Source: Oscillospiraceae bacterium UBA6409 (GTDB lineage Bacteria > Bacillota > Clostridia > Oscillospirales > Oscillospiraceae). From it: a stretch of DNA of 12,507 bases. Where the stretch lies: positions 1 to 12,507 of the forward strand of contig DJPP01000080.1 in assembly GCA_002438575.1 (NCBI GenBank), in the 5' to 3' direction. Within the stretch, counting starts at the first letter, position 1; each line of letters starts with the position of its first letter. A program made the translations under genes and the position numbers. Shown here one piece after another: positions 1 to 6,837 of the stretch. Under the pieces are notes generated by a model, which saw only the letters and a program-made list of their open reading frames with translations, was not told the DNA's origin and did no database searches.

Positions 1-65
1 TTGCCGCCGCTGCCGATCACCGCTGTCAGGCCGGGACGGATCCCCAGCAGTTCCCATAGTTCCAC
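1..65 (-). CDS. yqeC: Selenium cofactor biosynthesis protein YqeC-like, N-terminal part only
   Basis: Only the first 21 codons lie in the window; the gene runs off the left edge. The peptide reads MELWELLGIRPGLTAVIGSG followed by GK. This matches the opening of YqeC-family proteins, where a short helix leads into a strand and a Walker A-like GSGGK loop. The family is tied by genome context to maturation of selenium-dependent molybdenum hydroxylases (xanthine/purine/nicotinate type). The GTG at 63-65 is chosen because AGGTGG at 75-80 sits about 9 bases upstream. In-frame GTG codons at 72-74 and 75-77 are alternatives. A promoter at 89-117 puts transcription start near 82, so the leader is very short. 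It is divergent from the AbrB/ABC operon. Identification rests on few residues, but the motif and the purine context agree. Confidence 0.6.
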   Translation of the reverse strand, partial: MELWELLGIRPGLTAVIGSGG

Positions 66-88
66 GTCTGCCACCACCTTTCATATCC

Positions 89-117
89 ATTGTACCATAG
101 AAATTTCCCGCAGTAAA
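89..117 (-). promoter_or_regulatory. Promoter of the yqeC-like gene
   Basis: On the minus strand TTTACT (112-117) is followed after 17 bases by TACAAT (89-94), a good housekeeping-sigma match. Its -35 box lies only 4 bases from the -35 box of the divergent AbrB operon promoter, so the two promoters are back to back. Confidence 0.6.
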
Positions 118-121
118 CCTC

Positions 122-150
122 TTGACAAGGGTTGCTTGTGGTGTTAAACT
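122..150 (+). promoter_or_regulatory. Promoter of the AbrB/ABC operon
   Basis: TTGACA (122-127) matches the consensus exactly and is followed after 17 bases by TAAACT (145-150). Transcription would start near 157. This rules out the upstream in-frame ATG at 151 as the start of the regulator gene and leaves a leader of about 40 bases carrying the ribosome site at 186-191. Confidence 0.7.
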
Positions 151-198
151 ATGAAAAGTAAGAAAAGTTATACCAATCCAACTGGAAGGAGCGAGAAT

Positions 199-432
199 GT
201 GAGCAGAGACGAGCGCTACTTTATGAGCAGCGTCAAGATCGGCCCCAAGGGGCAGATCGTTATCCCAAAGGAGGCGCGGGATATGTTCGGCCTGCAGCCG
301 GGAGATACGCTGGTGCTGATGGCGGACAAGAAAAAGGGCCTGGCGCTGCAGACCGTGGATAAGCTGAACCCGCTGATGAAGACGGTATTTAACAGCCTGC
401 CCAGCGGGGAAGAGGAGGCGGAGGACGAATGA
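199..432 (+). CDS. AbrB/SpoVT-type transcriptional regulator
   Basis: Encodes a 77-residue protein with a swapped-hairpin AbrB (SpoVT/MazE-like) DNA-binding domain at about residues 9-50. It contains the typical series VKIGPKGQIVIPKEARDMFG, then LQPGDTLVLMAD. The C-terminus is strongly acidic (EEEAEDE). Such proteins bind DNA as dimers or higher forms, and in Clostridia they often lie directly before an ABC-2 transporter pair, presumably as local regulators. The start is GTG at 199 because AAGGAG (186-191) is 7 bases upstream; the ATG at 151 lies inside the promoter. The stop overlaps the ATPase start by four bases (ATGA), implying translational coupling. Control of its own operon through the promoter at 122-150 is inference. 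The inducing signal cannot be read from the sequence. Confidence 0.85.
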   Translation: MSRDERYFMSSVKIGPKGQIVIPKEARDMFGLQPGDTLVLMADKKKGLALQTVDKLNPLMKTVFNSLPSGEEEAEDE

Positions 433-1166
433 ACGTACTGGAGGTACAGGGCCTGACCAAGCGCTACCCGGCGTTTACGCTGAACGGGGTGTCCTTTGAC
501 GTGCCGCAGGGCGCGGTGATGGGGTTTATCGGCCGCAACGGCGCAGGCAAGAGCACCACGCTGAAGTCCATTCTGGGTATGGTACACCCGAATGCGGGTG
601 CGGTCAGGGTATTCGGCATGGACTACGCGGAGAATGAGCGCGCTATCCGGCGTGAGCTGGGCGTGGTGCTGGGCGGAATCGACTTCTATCCGAAAAAGAA
701 GATCAAGACCATCACCGACGTGACCCGCCGGTTCTATGACAACTGGGACGAGAGCAAATACCGCCACTATCTGGAGCTGTTCAAGATCGATGAGAGCAAG
801 CGGGTGGATCAGCTTTCCAGCGGCATGAAGGTCAAATACATGATCGCCATCGCCCTGAGCCACAATGCCCGGCTGCTGATCCTGGATGAGCCCACCAGCG
901 GCCTTGACCCGGTGAGCCGCGACGAGCTGACGGAGCTGCTGCGCCGGGTGGTGGCGGACGGAAAGCGCAGCGTGCTGTTCTCTACCCACATCACCTCTGA
1001 TCTGGAAAAGTGCGCCAGCCACATTGCCTTTATCAAGGACGGCGAGCTGCAATATACCGGTTCTCTGGACGATTTCCGCGGCCATTACAGGGACGTGGGC
1101 GTTACGCTGGAGGATATCATCGTGCACGTAGAGAGGAGGCCGCTGGATGAAGACGCTATTATATAA
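429..1166 (+). CDS. ABC transporter ATP-binding protein (ABC-2 exporter type)
   Basis: A 245-residue single nucleotide-binding domain that powers the permease encoded next. Walker A is GRNGAGKST (residues 35-43), the signature is LSSGMKVK, Walker B with D-loop is LLILDEPTSGLDP, and the switch histidine is in FSTHIT. The usual Q-loop glutamine is not evident in VVLGGIDFYPKKK, a feature I recall as tolerated in this exporter subfamily. Length is normal for BcrA/EcsA/YtrB-like ATPases. GAGGAGG before the ATG serves as ribosome site, inside the end of the regulator gene. The 3' end overlaps the permease start by 20 bases. Substrate unknown; antimicrobial peptide or lipid export is common for the class but is not shown here. 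Confidence 0.9.
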   Translation: MNVLEVQGLTKRYPAFTLNGVSFDVPQGAVMGFIGRNGAGKSTTLKSILGMVHPNAGAVRVFGMDYAENERAIRRELGVVLGGIDFYPKKKIKTITDVTRRFYDNWDESKYRHYLELFKIDESKRVDQLSSGMKVKYMIAIALSHNARLLILDEPTSGLDPVSRDELTELLRRVVADGKRSVLFSTHITSDLEKCASHIAFIKDGELQYTGSLDDFRGHYRDVGVTLEDIIVHVERRPLDEDAII

Positions 1167-1791
1167 GCAGCTGCGGCTGGTATGCCACCCCATGACGCCG
1201 GTATTCTGCCTGTTCGGCATTATGGTCATTATCCCAAACTATCCCTACACCGTCATTTTTTTCTATGTGATGCTGGGACTGTTTTTCACCTTCCTGAATA
1301 TGCGGGAGCAGAAGGACCTGTACTACACGGCGCTGCTGCCGGTGCCTAAGCGGGACGCGGTGAAGGCCGGCTGCCTGTTTACGGCGCTGATCGAGCTGCT
1401 GTCGCTGGTGCTGCTGGTACCCTGCTGCCTGCTGGCAGCGCATTTGCAGCCGGGCAAGGACAATCTGGTGGGGCTGGATCCCAATCTGGCGCTGTTTGCC
1501 GCCGGGTTCCTGCTGTATGCGGTGTTCAATGCCGTGTTCCTGCCCTCCTTCTACAAAAACGGCTACAAGGTGGGTGTGGCGTTTGTCAAGGCCATTATTC
1601 CCACCACACTGGCGATGATCGTGTTTGAGGCGCTGCCGCATTTTCCCGGCCTCATGTGGCTGGACGACCTGGACGCGGCCACACAGGTGCGTCTGCTGCC
1701 GGTGCTCATCGGGAGTATTCTCATCTACGCGGGCGGTATGGCGCTGACGTTCCGGAGGGCGGCGGCGCAGTATGAAAAAGTTGATCTGTGA
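1147..1791 (+). CDS. ABC-2 transporter permease
   Basis: A 214-residue hydrophobic protein with about six predicted membrane segments (near residues 17-30, 33-51, 74-98, 114-132, 142-162 and 184-205). It resembles the short ABC-2 permeases of the ABC2_membrane_5 type (Pfam PF13346, from memory), including the motif REQKDLYYTALLPVPKRDAV after the first two helices. It starts 20 bases inside the ATPase gene with GAGGAGG just upstream, so translation of the two is coupled. A half-size ATPase plus a half-size permease would act as a homodimer of each in the cytoplasmic membrane. It is the last gene of the operon; a hairpin terminator follows at once. Substrate cannot be told from sequence. Confidence 0.85.
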   Translation: MKTLLYKQLRLVCHPMTPVFCLFGIMVIIPNYPYTVIFFYVMLGLFFTFLNMREQKDLYYTALLPVPKRDAVKAGCLFTALIELLSLVLLVPCCLLAAHLQPGKDNLVGLDPNLALFAAGFLLYAVFNAVFLPSFYKNGYKVGVAFVKAIIPTTLAMIVFEALPHFPGLMWLDDLDAATQVRLLPVLIGSILIYAGGMALTFRRAAAQYEKVDL

Positions 1792-1792
1792 C

Positions 1793-1827
1793 AGCAACGA
1801 CCGGCGTGAGCCGGTCGTTGCTTTATT
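1793..1827 (+). terminator. Intrinsic terminator of the AbrB/ABC operon
   Basis: A perfect 12-base-pair stem (AGCAACGACCGG at 1793-1804 with its complement at 1811-1822) closes a 6-base loop and is followed by TTATT. It begins right after the permease stop. On the other strand no T-run follows the stem, so it is a poor terminator for the convergent acetyltransferase gene that ends at 1826. Confidence 0.8.
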
Positions 1828-2398
1828 AGATCATCCAGTAGGGAGGCTGAGGAGTTTGCCCCTCGGGTAGGGGAATGACCACGTCTGTCCGCACATCGCC
1901 GTACAGCGTCTTGTGCTGCGCCATGATATTTTCCAACGGTTCGACAGTGCCACACAGCAGCGCCTGCCAGACCATGCCGCAGGTGGACATGATATAGGCG
2001 GGAGTGAACCCATTGCGAATATAAAACTGGATACGCCGCAGACGCAGTGCGTTTTCCGCGTCACTGCCTCCTGGCACAGGAAACTCCGCCTCCGCTACCA
2101 GAGGCCGTCCCTGCTGCTCCAGCCGCAAAAGCACATCACTGCCCAGCCCTTCATTACGACGAGCGCGTGTGGTTCCCAGATAGTCCAGTAGTACCAGTGG
2201 TATTGTCGCATTTTTCCACAGGGCGGCGTAACTCAGCAGCTCATCTTCGTCAAACAGTCCCCATACCTCGTAACGTCCTTCCTCCAGCAGGCGGAGAATA
2301 TCGGGCAGAGGCTTGCGTTCCTGCGGGACAAAAGCCTCTGATAGCTGGTCGTGATACCAGCGGGGGTATTCCTTTGCGGTTAACAGGCGAAAATTCAT
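1826..2398 (-). CDS. GNAT-family N-acetyltransferase
   Basis: A 190-residue protein with a GNAT-like layout. An N-terminal helix region leads into the strands VWGLFDEDELLSYAAL and PLVLLDYLGTT. Next comes the acetyl-CoA pyrophosphate loop RNEGLG (about residues 81-86) with the following helix, then RIQFYIRNGF, the usual late strand/helix where the product carries an acetyl acceptor site. The acceptor is unknown. A C-terminal extension (MAQHKTLYGDVRTDVV...) is also seen in GNAT proteins of related anaerobes, to my recollection. The start overlaps the stop of the upstream pseudouridine synthase gene by four bases, so the two are probably cotranscribed from the promoter at 3312-3320. Confidence 0.75.
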   Translation of the reverse strand: MNFRLLTAKEYPRWYHDQLSEAFVPQERKPLPDILRLLEEGRYEVWGLFDEDELLSYAALWKNATIPLVLLDYLGTTRARRNEGLGSDVLLRLEQQGRPLVAEAEFPVPGGSDAENALRLRRIQFYIRNGFTPAYIMSTCGMVWQALLCGTVEPLENIMAQHKTLYGDVRTDVVIPLPEGQTPQPPYWMI

Positions 2399-3285
2399 AG
2401 ACGTTCCTCCTTCAACAGTCGCTGTATATCCTCCGGCAGAGGGGCGGTGACGTCGATGACCGCGCCGGTGAGGGGATGCGTCATCCGCAGGTGATAGCTG
2501 TGCAGCGCCGGGCGGGCGATCAGAGCTTTGTCCTCCGTGGCGTAAAGCCAGTCGCCGGTCAGCGGGTGGCCGATGGCGGCCATGTGGACCCGCAGCTGAT
2601 GCGTGCGTCCGGTGGTAGGCGTCAGGCGCAGCAGCGCACGGCCCTGAGAGGCCGCCAGCACCTCGTAGTGGGTGTGGGCGGGTTGACCCAGGGGGTCGGC
2701 CTGCCGCTTCAGCAGCGAGCTCTCAGCGCGTCCTATGGGCAGATCAATGTCGCCCTCTGCCGGGGAGGGGATGCCCTCGCACACGGCCCGGTACTCCCGC
2801 CGGAAATCGTCCGTGTGCAGCATGGCCATACATCGGGCATGGATGAAGCCGGTCTTTGCCACGGCCATAACGCCGGTGGTGCCGCGGTCCAGCCGGTTCA
2901 CCGCGTGGAAGCTCTCACTATGCAGATAGTGCGCCGCGGCCCCGGCAATGGTGGCGGTTTCCTCTGTCAGCGCCGCCGGGTGCACGGCAATACCGGCCGG
3001 CTTGTTGATAAGCAGCAGGTCCTCATCCTCGTACAGGATATCCAAAGGGAAGTCCACCGGCCGGATGTGGGGGTGTTCTCCCGGCAGATCGGATACGTCC
3101 GCCGCCAGCACATCGCCGGGGCGCGGCACAAAGCGCACAGTGACGGGCACGCCGTTGACAGTGACAGCCTGCCGGAATTTCAACCGGCTGAGAAAGCTGC
3201 CGGAGACGCCCCACAGGCCATGCAGCAGCTGCTTCACGGTCCGGCCGGTCTCCGCGGCGGCGACGGTATGGATCAGAACACGCAT
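2395..3285 (-). CDS. RluA-family RNA pseudouridine synthase
   Basis: A 296-residue enzyme that would isomerise specific uridines in rRNA or tRNA. An S4-like RNA-binding segment occupies about residues 15-60. The catalytic domain contains LLLINKPAGIAVHPA, the family motif HAVNRLDRGTTG with the catalytic aspartate at residue 133, and the later motif GRTHQLRVHMAAIGHPLTGD. Length fits RluD/YlyB-type enzymes of Firmicutes; which RNA site it modifies is not decidable. The ATG at 3283-3285 is chosen because AAGGAGG lies 8 bases before it. An in-frame start 36 bases farther upstream lacks a ribosome site and overlaps the promoter region. It is followed by the acetyltransferase gene with a four-base overlap. 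Confidence 0.9.
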   Translation of the reverse strand: MRVLIHTVAAAETGRTVKQLLHGLWGVSGSFLSRLKFRQAVTVNGVPVTVRFVPRPGDVLAADVSDLPGEHPHIRPVDFPLDILYEDEDLLLINKPAGIAVHPAALTEETATIAGAAAHYLHSESFHAVNRLDRGTTGVMAVAKTGFIHARCMAMLHTDDFRREYRAVCEGIPSPAEGDIDLPIGRAESSLLKRQADPLGQPAHTHYEVLAASQGRALLRLTPTTGRTHQLRVHMAAIGHPLTGDWLYATEDKALIARPALHSYHLRMTHPLTGAVIDVTAPLPEDIQRLLKEERL

Positions 3286-3311
3286 GGGGCGCACCTCCTT
3301 CTGATAAAAAC

Positions 3312-3320
3312 AGTATAGCA
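3312..3320 (-). promoter_or_regulatory. Extended -10 promoter for the RluA/GNAT pair
   Basis: The minus strand reads TGCTATACT, an extended -10 element (TGn plus TATACT), with no clear -35 box at the right distance. It mirrors the opposite-strand promoter at 3336-3344. It lies about 27 bases upstream of the chosen ATG. Confidence 0.5.
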
Positions 3321-3335
3321 TATTTCCGTGGATCG

Positions 3336-3344
3336 TGGTATACT
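3336..3344 (+). promoter_or_regulatory. Extended -10 promoter for the DUF362 gene
   Basis: The plus strand reads TGGTATACT, an extended -10 element without a convincing -35 box. Transcription would start near 3351, leaving a leader of about 28 bases before the ATG at 3379, with GAGGG as a modest ribosome site. Confidence 0.5.
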
Positions 3345-3378
3345 GCTTTCATAAATTCTGTGAAAGCGAGGGCTTTTT

Positions 3379-4488
3379 ATGGCATCCAAGGTATACTTCG
3401 CCGACCTGCGGGCCGACGTGCATGAAAATCTCCAGCAGAAGCTGACCCGACTGATGAAGACCGCCGGTATGGGCGATATCGACTTTCAGGATAAGTTCGT
3501 GGCGATCAAGCTGCACTTCGGTGAGCCGGGCAACCTGGCGTTCCTGCGTCCCAACTGGGCGCGGACCGTGGCGGATTTTGTGAAGGAACGGGGCGGCAAG
3601 CCGTTCCTCACCGACTGCAACACCCTGTATGTGGGCGGACGCAAGAATGCCCTGGACCACATGGACAGCGCCATGCTCAACGGCTTTAACCCTATGACCA
3701 CCGGCTGCCAGATCATCATCGGCGACGGGCTGAAGGGCAGCGATGAGGTGGAGATCCCTGTGGTCGGCGGCGAATATGTGAAGAGCGCCAAGATCGGCCG
3801 CGCCGTCATGGACGCCGATGTGTTTATCTCCCTGACCCACTTCAAGGGCCACGAGGAGGCCGGCTTCGGCGGCTGCCTGAAGAATATCGGCATGGGCTGC
3901 GGCAGCCGTGCCGGCAAGATGGAGCAGCACAATGCCGGCAAGCCCCATGTGGCACAGAAGCACTGCATCGGCTGCGGCCAGTGCCGGAAGATCTGTGCCC
4001 ACGGCGCGCCCATCATCGAAAACGGCAAGGCCCATATCGACCACGACAAATGCGTGGGCTGCGGCCGCTGCATCGCCGTCTGTCCCAAGGACGCGGTGCG
4101 GATCGACTGGGACGAGACGACCACCAATCTGAACTGCAAGATCGCCGAATACACCAAGGCGGTGGTGGACGGCCGCCCCTGCTTCCACATCTCTCTGGTC
4201 ATCGACGTATCGCCCAACTGCGACTGCCACGCGGAGAACGATATGGCCATCGTGCCCAACGTGGGTATGTTCGCCTCCTTCGACCCGGTGGCCCTGGATA
4301 TGGCCTGCGTGGACGCCGTCAACGCACAGACGCCCCTGCGGGGCTCCGCCGCCGATGATGCGCACGCCAAGGCCCATGTGCATGACCACTTCCAGCGCCT
4401 GCACCCGGACACCAACTGGCGCAGCTGTCTGGAGCACGGCGAGAAGATCGGTATCGGCACGCGGGAGTATGAGTTGATCAAGATATAA
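3379..4488 (+). CDS. DUF362-family protein with two [4Fe-4S] cluster motifs
   Basis: A 369-residue protein. The first half has DUF362-like stretches such as VAIKLHFGEPGN, KPFLTDCNTLYVGGRKN, DADVFISLTHFKGHEEAGFG and GGCLKNIGMGCGSRAGK. A bacterial ferredoxin insert follows: CIGCGQCRKIC (cysteines 196, 199, 202, 206) and CVGCGRCIAVCP (225, 228, 231, 235), each able to hold a [4Fe-4S] cluster. The C-terminal part continues the DUF362 domain (VPNVGMFASFDPVALDMACVDAV). There is no signal peptide or membrane segment, so it should be a cytoplasmic redox or iron-sulfur protein. The true reaction of the family is not established as far as I know. It stands alone, between its own promoter and a terminator. 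Confidence 0.85.
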   Translation: MASKVYFADLRADVHENLQQKLTRLMKTAGMGDIDFQDKFVAIKLHFGEPGNLAFLRPNWARTVADFVKERGGKPFLTDCNTLYVGGRKNALDHMDSAMLNGFNPMTTGCQIIIGDGLKGSDEVEIPVVGGEYVKSAKIGRAVMDADVFISLTHFKGHEEAGFGGCLKNIGMGCGSRAGKMEQHNAGKPHVAQKHCIGCGQCRKICAHGAPIIENGKAHIDHDKCVGCGRCIAVCPKDAVRIDWDETTTNLNCKIAEYTKAVVDGRPCFHISLVIDVSPNCDCHAENDMAIVPNVGMFASFDPVALDMACVDAVNAQTPLRGSAADDAHAKAHVHDHFQRLHPDTNWRSCLEHGEKIGIGTREYELIKI

Positions 4489-4493
4489 AAAGC

Positions 4494-4523
4494 GAAAAGC
4501 CACCCGTCAGGGTGGCTTTTCTT
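4494..4523. terminator. Bidirectional intrinsic terminator
   Basis: GAAAAGCCACCC (4494-4505), loop GTCA, GGGTGGCTTTTC (4510-4521) form a 12-base-pair stem with A-runs on the left arm and T-runs on the right, so either transcript ends in U residues. It lies between the stops of the convergent DUF362 and TIM-barrel genes and can serve both. Confidence 0.8.
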
Positions 4524-4529
4524 ATGTAC

Positions 4530-5258
4530 TTATTCCGCGTCAGCTGCGGACGCTGCCTCTGCGTCATCCTCGTCCTCCGGGTCGTCGATGTGGGCGAACC
4601 ACTCACGGTAGCGGTGCATATCCTTGGCGAACAGCTGCCCGTTGCTGGGCGGCGTGTAGGTGATGGCGTTGGCTCCGGCGGCAATGGTGGCCAGGATCGT
4701 CTCCTCCGTAGGTCCGCCGGTGGCGATAATGGGCAGCTCCGGATAGCGGGCACGTATCTCTGCCACGATGGCGGGCGTTCTGTCCGCGCCGGAGACGTTC
4801 ACAAAATCGATGCCCGCCGCCAGCTTGCTCTCCAGGTCCACTTTCTCCGACACCACGGTATAGACCACCGGGATCTCCACGGTGGCCTTGATGGCCCGGA
4901 TGGTATCGTCGTCGATGAAGGTGTTGCACACCACGCCGAAGGCGCCCTGGTGCTCGGCAAAAGCGGCGATATGGGCCGAGCGCTGGCCCTTGGTCAGACC
5001 GCCGCCTACGCCCACGAACACCGGCACATCGGACACGCCGATAATGGCCTGGGTGATGCCTGCCTGGGGCGTAAAGGGGTACACGGCGATGACCGCGTCG
5101 GCGTTGATGTTTTTGATGATGGCCACGTCGGTGCTGAATACCAGCGACTTGATACGCCGGCCGAATACGCGGATGCCGCTGCACTTGCTGATACAATGGG
5201 GCACGGTCAGCGCGTGCTTACGCAGGGTACCTTCGTAGGTGGGAACGTACTTCTTCAC
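4530..5258 (-). CDS. Predicted TIM-barrel protein of unknown function
   Basis: A 242-residue protein with repeated strand/helix units: ADAVIAVYPF, VPVFVGVGGG, GAFGVVCNTFID, IPVVYTVVSE, GIDFVNVSGAD, LPIIATGGPTEE and GANAITYTPPS. The late GGPTEETI and the following loop look like the phosphate-binding end of (beta/alpha)8 barrels such as HisF/ThiG/nitronate-monooxygenase-like folds. The N-terminal block PHCISKCSGIRVFGRRIKS is not one I can assign to a reaction. The last 18 residues (226-242) are nearly all Asp, Glu, Ala and Ser, an acidic tail. The start is GTG at 5256-5258, with AAGGAAGG just upstream. It is monocistronic, with a strong promoter at 5303-5331. I recall homologues in Clostridia labelled only vaguely as hydrolases. 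Confidence 0.75.
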   Translation of the reverse strand: MKKYVPTYEGTLRKHALTVPHCISKCSGIRVFGRRIKSLVFSTDVAIIKNINADAVIAVYPFTPQAGITQAIIGVSDVPVFVGVGGGLTKGQRSAHIAAFAEHQGAFGVVCNTFIDDDTIRAIKATVEIPVVYTVVSEKVDLESKLAAGIDFVNVSGADRTPAIVAEIRARYPELPIIATGGPTEETILATIAAGANAITYTPPSNGQLFAKDMHRYREWFAHIDDPEDEDDAEAASAADAE

Positions 5259-5302
5259 ATTGCCTTCCTTTCCAGTGGGTTGCTTTTTTCCTTATTGAGA
5301 AC

Positions 5303-5331
5303 ATTATAGCAGAAAAAGCGGCTCATGTAAA
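5303..5331 (-). promoter_or_regulatory. Promoter of the TIM-barrel gene
   Basis: The minus strand has TTTACA (5326-5331), a 17-base spacer and a perfect TATAAT (5303-5308). Start of transcription would be near 5296, giving a leader of about 38 bases. This is one of the strongest-looking promoters in the window. Confidence 0.75.
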
Positions 5332-5412
5332 TAAAAATAGGAGTAATTTTAACAGTTCATTAACATTGACTATCGCGGAGAAAAGTGCCGGATAACGACG
5401 CTCCGGGACGAA

Positions 5413-5443
5413 ACAGCGGGCCATCCGTCGGATGACCCGCTGT
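5413..5443 (-). terminator. Possible terminator of the deaminase gene
   Basis: ACAGCGGG..ATCC at 5413-5426 pairs with GGAT..CCCGCTGT at 5430-5443, a 13-of-14 stem with one C-A mismatch and a 3-base loop, directly after the deaminase stop. The minus-strand T-run behind it is short (TTTCGT), so it may be a weak terminator or only an mRNA 3' stabiliser. The rest of the 5332-5445 gap shows nothing recognisable. Confidence 0.5.
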
Positions 5444-5445
5444 GC

Positions 5446-6804
5446 TTATGCTTTTGCCAGATAGTCCCGGCATTTGCTGTTGGCTTCCCGGGCCACCAGC
5501 TCCTCGTCCACAGTGACAAGATGCCCCTGCCGCACGGTGACGCGTCCCTGCACCACGGTGTAGTCCACCGGTCCACGGACACCCACAGTACCCAGCACAG
5601 AGCCGGCATCCTGGTCGCAGCCTACCAGCTCCAGCCGGCGGCTGTCGACCATGAACAGGTCGGCGCACTTGCCCACGGCCAGCTGGCCGATGTCATCCCG
5701 GCCCAGCAGCCGCGCGCTGCCGCGGGTGGCCATTTTGAGGAGGTCATAGCCGGTGGGAGCCTGACGGCTGGCGTGCAGCCGGTGCAGCAGAAAGGCAACC
5801 CGCAGCTCCTCCAGCAGGCTGGAGCCGTCGTTGCTGGCGCTGCCGTCCACCGCCAGACCTACCGGCACGCCCAGGGCCAGCATCTCCGGGATGCGGGCCA
5901 CGCCGCTGGCGAGCTTCATGTTGCTGATGGGGCAGTGCGCTACGCCGGTGCCTGTCCGGGCCAGCAGCCGCAGCTCCTCGTCGTTGAAGTGTATGCCGTG
6001 GGCAAACCACACATCATCGCCCAGCCAGCCCAGCCGCGCCATGTATTCCAGAGGCCGGATGCCCTCACGCTGCAGCATGAAGTTCTCCTCATCCTTCGTT
6101 TCGCACAGGTGGGTGTGCAGCCGAACGTGGTACTGTCGGGCCAGGATGGCGCTCTGCCGCAGCAGCTCCGCCGACACGGAGAAGGGGGAGCAGGGGGCCA
6201 GCGCCACGCGGCACATGGCACCGTAGCTGTCGTCGTGGTATTTCTCAATACAGCGGACGCTGTCCGCCATGATCTCGTCCACCGTTTGCACCACGCTGTC
6301 CGGCGGCAGACCGCCGTCCTTGACGCTCAGGTCCATGCTGCCGCGGCTCATGTAGAGGCGAACGCCCAGCTCCTGTGCGGCGCTGCGCTGCGCGCCCAGC
6401 AGGTCGCCGCTGTGGGCGGGAAAGACGTAGTGGTGGTCGAAGCAGGTAGTGCAGCCGTGCTTCATCAGCTCGCCCATGCCGGTCAGGCTGGACAGCCGGA
6501 TCACGTCCTCATCCAGGTTTTTCCAGATCTCATACAGGGTCTTCAGCCAGTCGAACAGCTCCATATTCTGTACCTGAGGCAGATTGCGGGAGAACACCTG
6601 GTACAGGTGGTGGTGGGTGTTGACCAGACCGGGGTAGCACAGCATATGGCTGCCGTCGATGACCTCGTCGGCGGAGACATCCAACGCCGTGCCGATGGAC
6701 TTGATAAAGCCGTCCTCACAGTAAAGATGCGCGTTATGCAGTATGCGGTCTTCGTCATCGCAGGTGACCAGCTGGCGAATGTTCTTAATGAGCAGGGTGG
6801 ACAT
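5446..6804 (-). CDS. 8-oxoguanine deaminase-like amidohydrolase
   Basis: A 452-residue member of the AtzA/TrzN/guanine-deaminase branch of metal-dependent amidohydrolases. Metal-site features are visible: PGLVNTHHHLYQ (His64/His66), LHTHLCET (His232), WFAHGIHF (His269/His272) and VGLAVDGSASND (Asp320). The stretches RGSMDLSVKDGGLPPDSVVQ and VALAPCSPFSV are those I associate with 8-oxoguanine deaminase (EC 3.5.4.32, family of Pseudomonas PA0142). That enzyme hydrolyses 8-oxoguanine to urate and ammonia. The match is far better than to SsnA. The protein is cytoplasmic. The ATG has AAGGAGG 7 bases upstream. It follows the transporter operon on the same strand but behind a terminator, and no own promoter is evident. 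A guanine, hydroxypurine or related triazine-like substrate cannot be excluded. Confidence 0.8.
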   Translation of the reverse strand: MSTLLIKNIRQLVTCDDEDRILHNAHLYCEDGFIKSIGTALDVSADEVIDGSHMLCYPGLVNTHHHLYQVFSRNLPQVQNMELFDWLKTLYEIWKNLDEDVIRLSSLTGMGELMKHGCTTCFDHHYVFPAHSGDLLGAQRSAAQELGVRLYMSRGSMDLSVKDGGLPPDSVVQTVDEIMADSVRCIEKYHDDSYGAMCRVALAPCSPFSVSAELLRQSAILARQYHVRLHTHLCETKDEENFMLQREGIRPLEYMARLGWLGDDVWFAHGIHFNDEELRLLARTGTGVAHCPISNMKLASGVARIPEMLALGVPVGLAVDGSASNDGSSLLEELRVAFLLHRLHASRQAPTGYDLLKMATRGSARLLGRDDIGQLAVGKCADLFMVDSRRLELVGCDQDAGSVLGTVGVRGPVDYTVVQGRVTVRQGHLVTVDEELVAREANSKCRDYLAKA

Positions 6805-6837
6805 GGCAATTCCTCCTTGTGGTGATAGATGGGTAGG

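Noticed and set aside
151..198. ATG at 151 as AbrB start
   Set aside because: It directly abuts the -10 box and precedes the expected transcription start; the GTG at 199 has AAGGAG at 7 bases.
216..1229. A 337-codon minus-strand open frame opposite the AbrB/ATPase genes
   Set aside because: No recognisable domain and crosses three real genes with matching Walker and AbrB motifs on the other strand.
3349..4503. A 384-codon minus-strand open frame opposite the DUF362 gene
   Set aside because: His/Val/Ala/Gly-rich with no motif; the plus-strand gene has ferredoxin motifs, a promoter and a terminator.
5446..6804. Identity as SsnA, expected in a selenium/purine locus
   Set aside because: SsnA proteins as I recall them lack the RGSMDLS/GGLPPDS and CSPFSV segments; these fit 8-oxoguanine deaminase.
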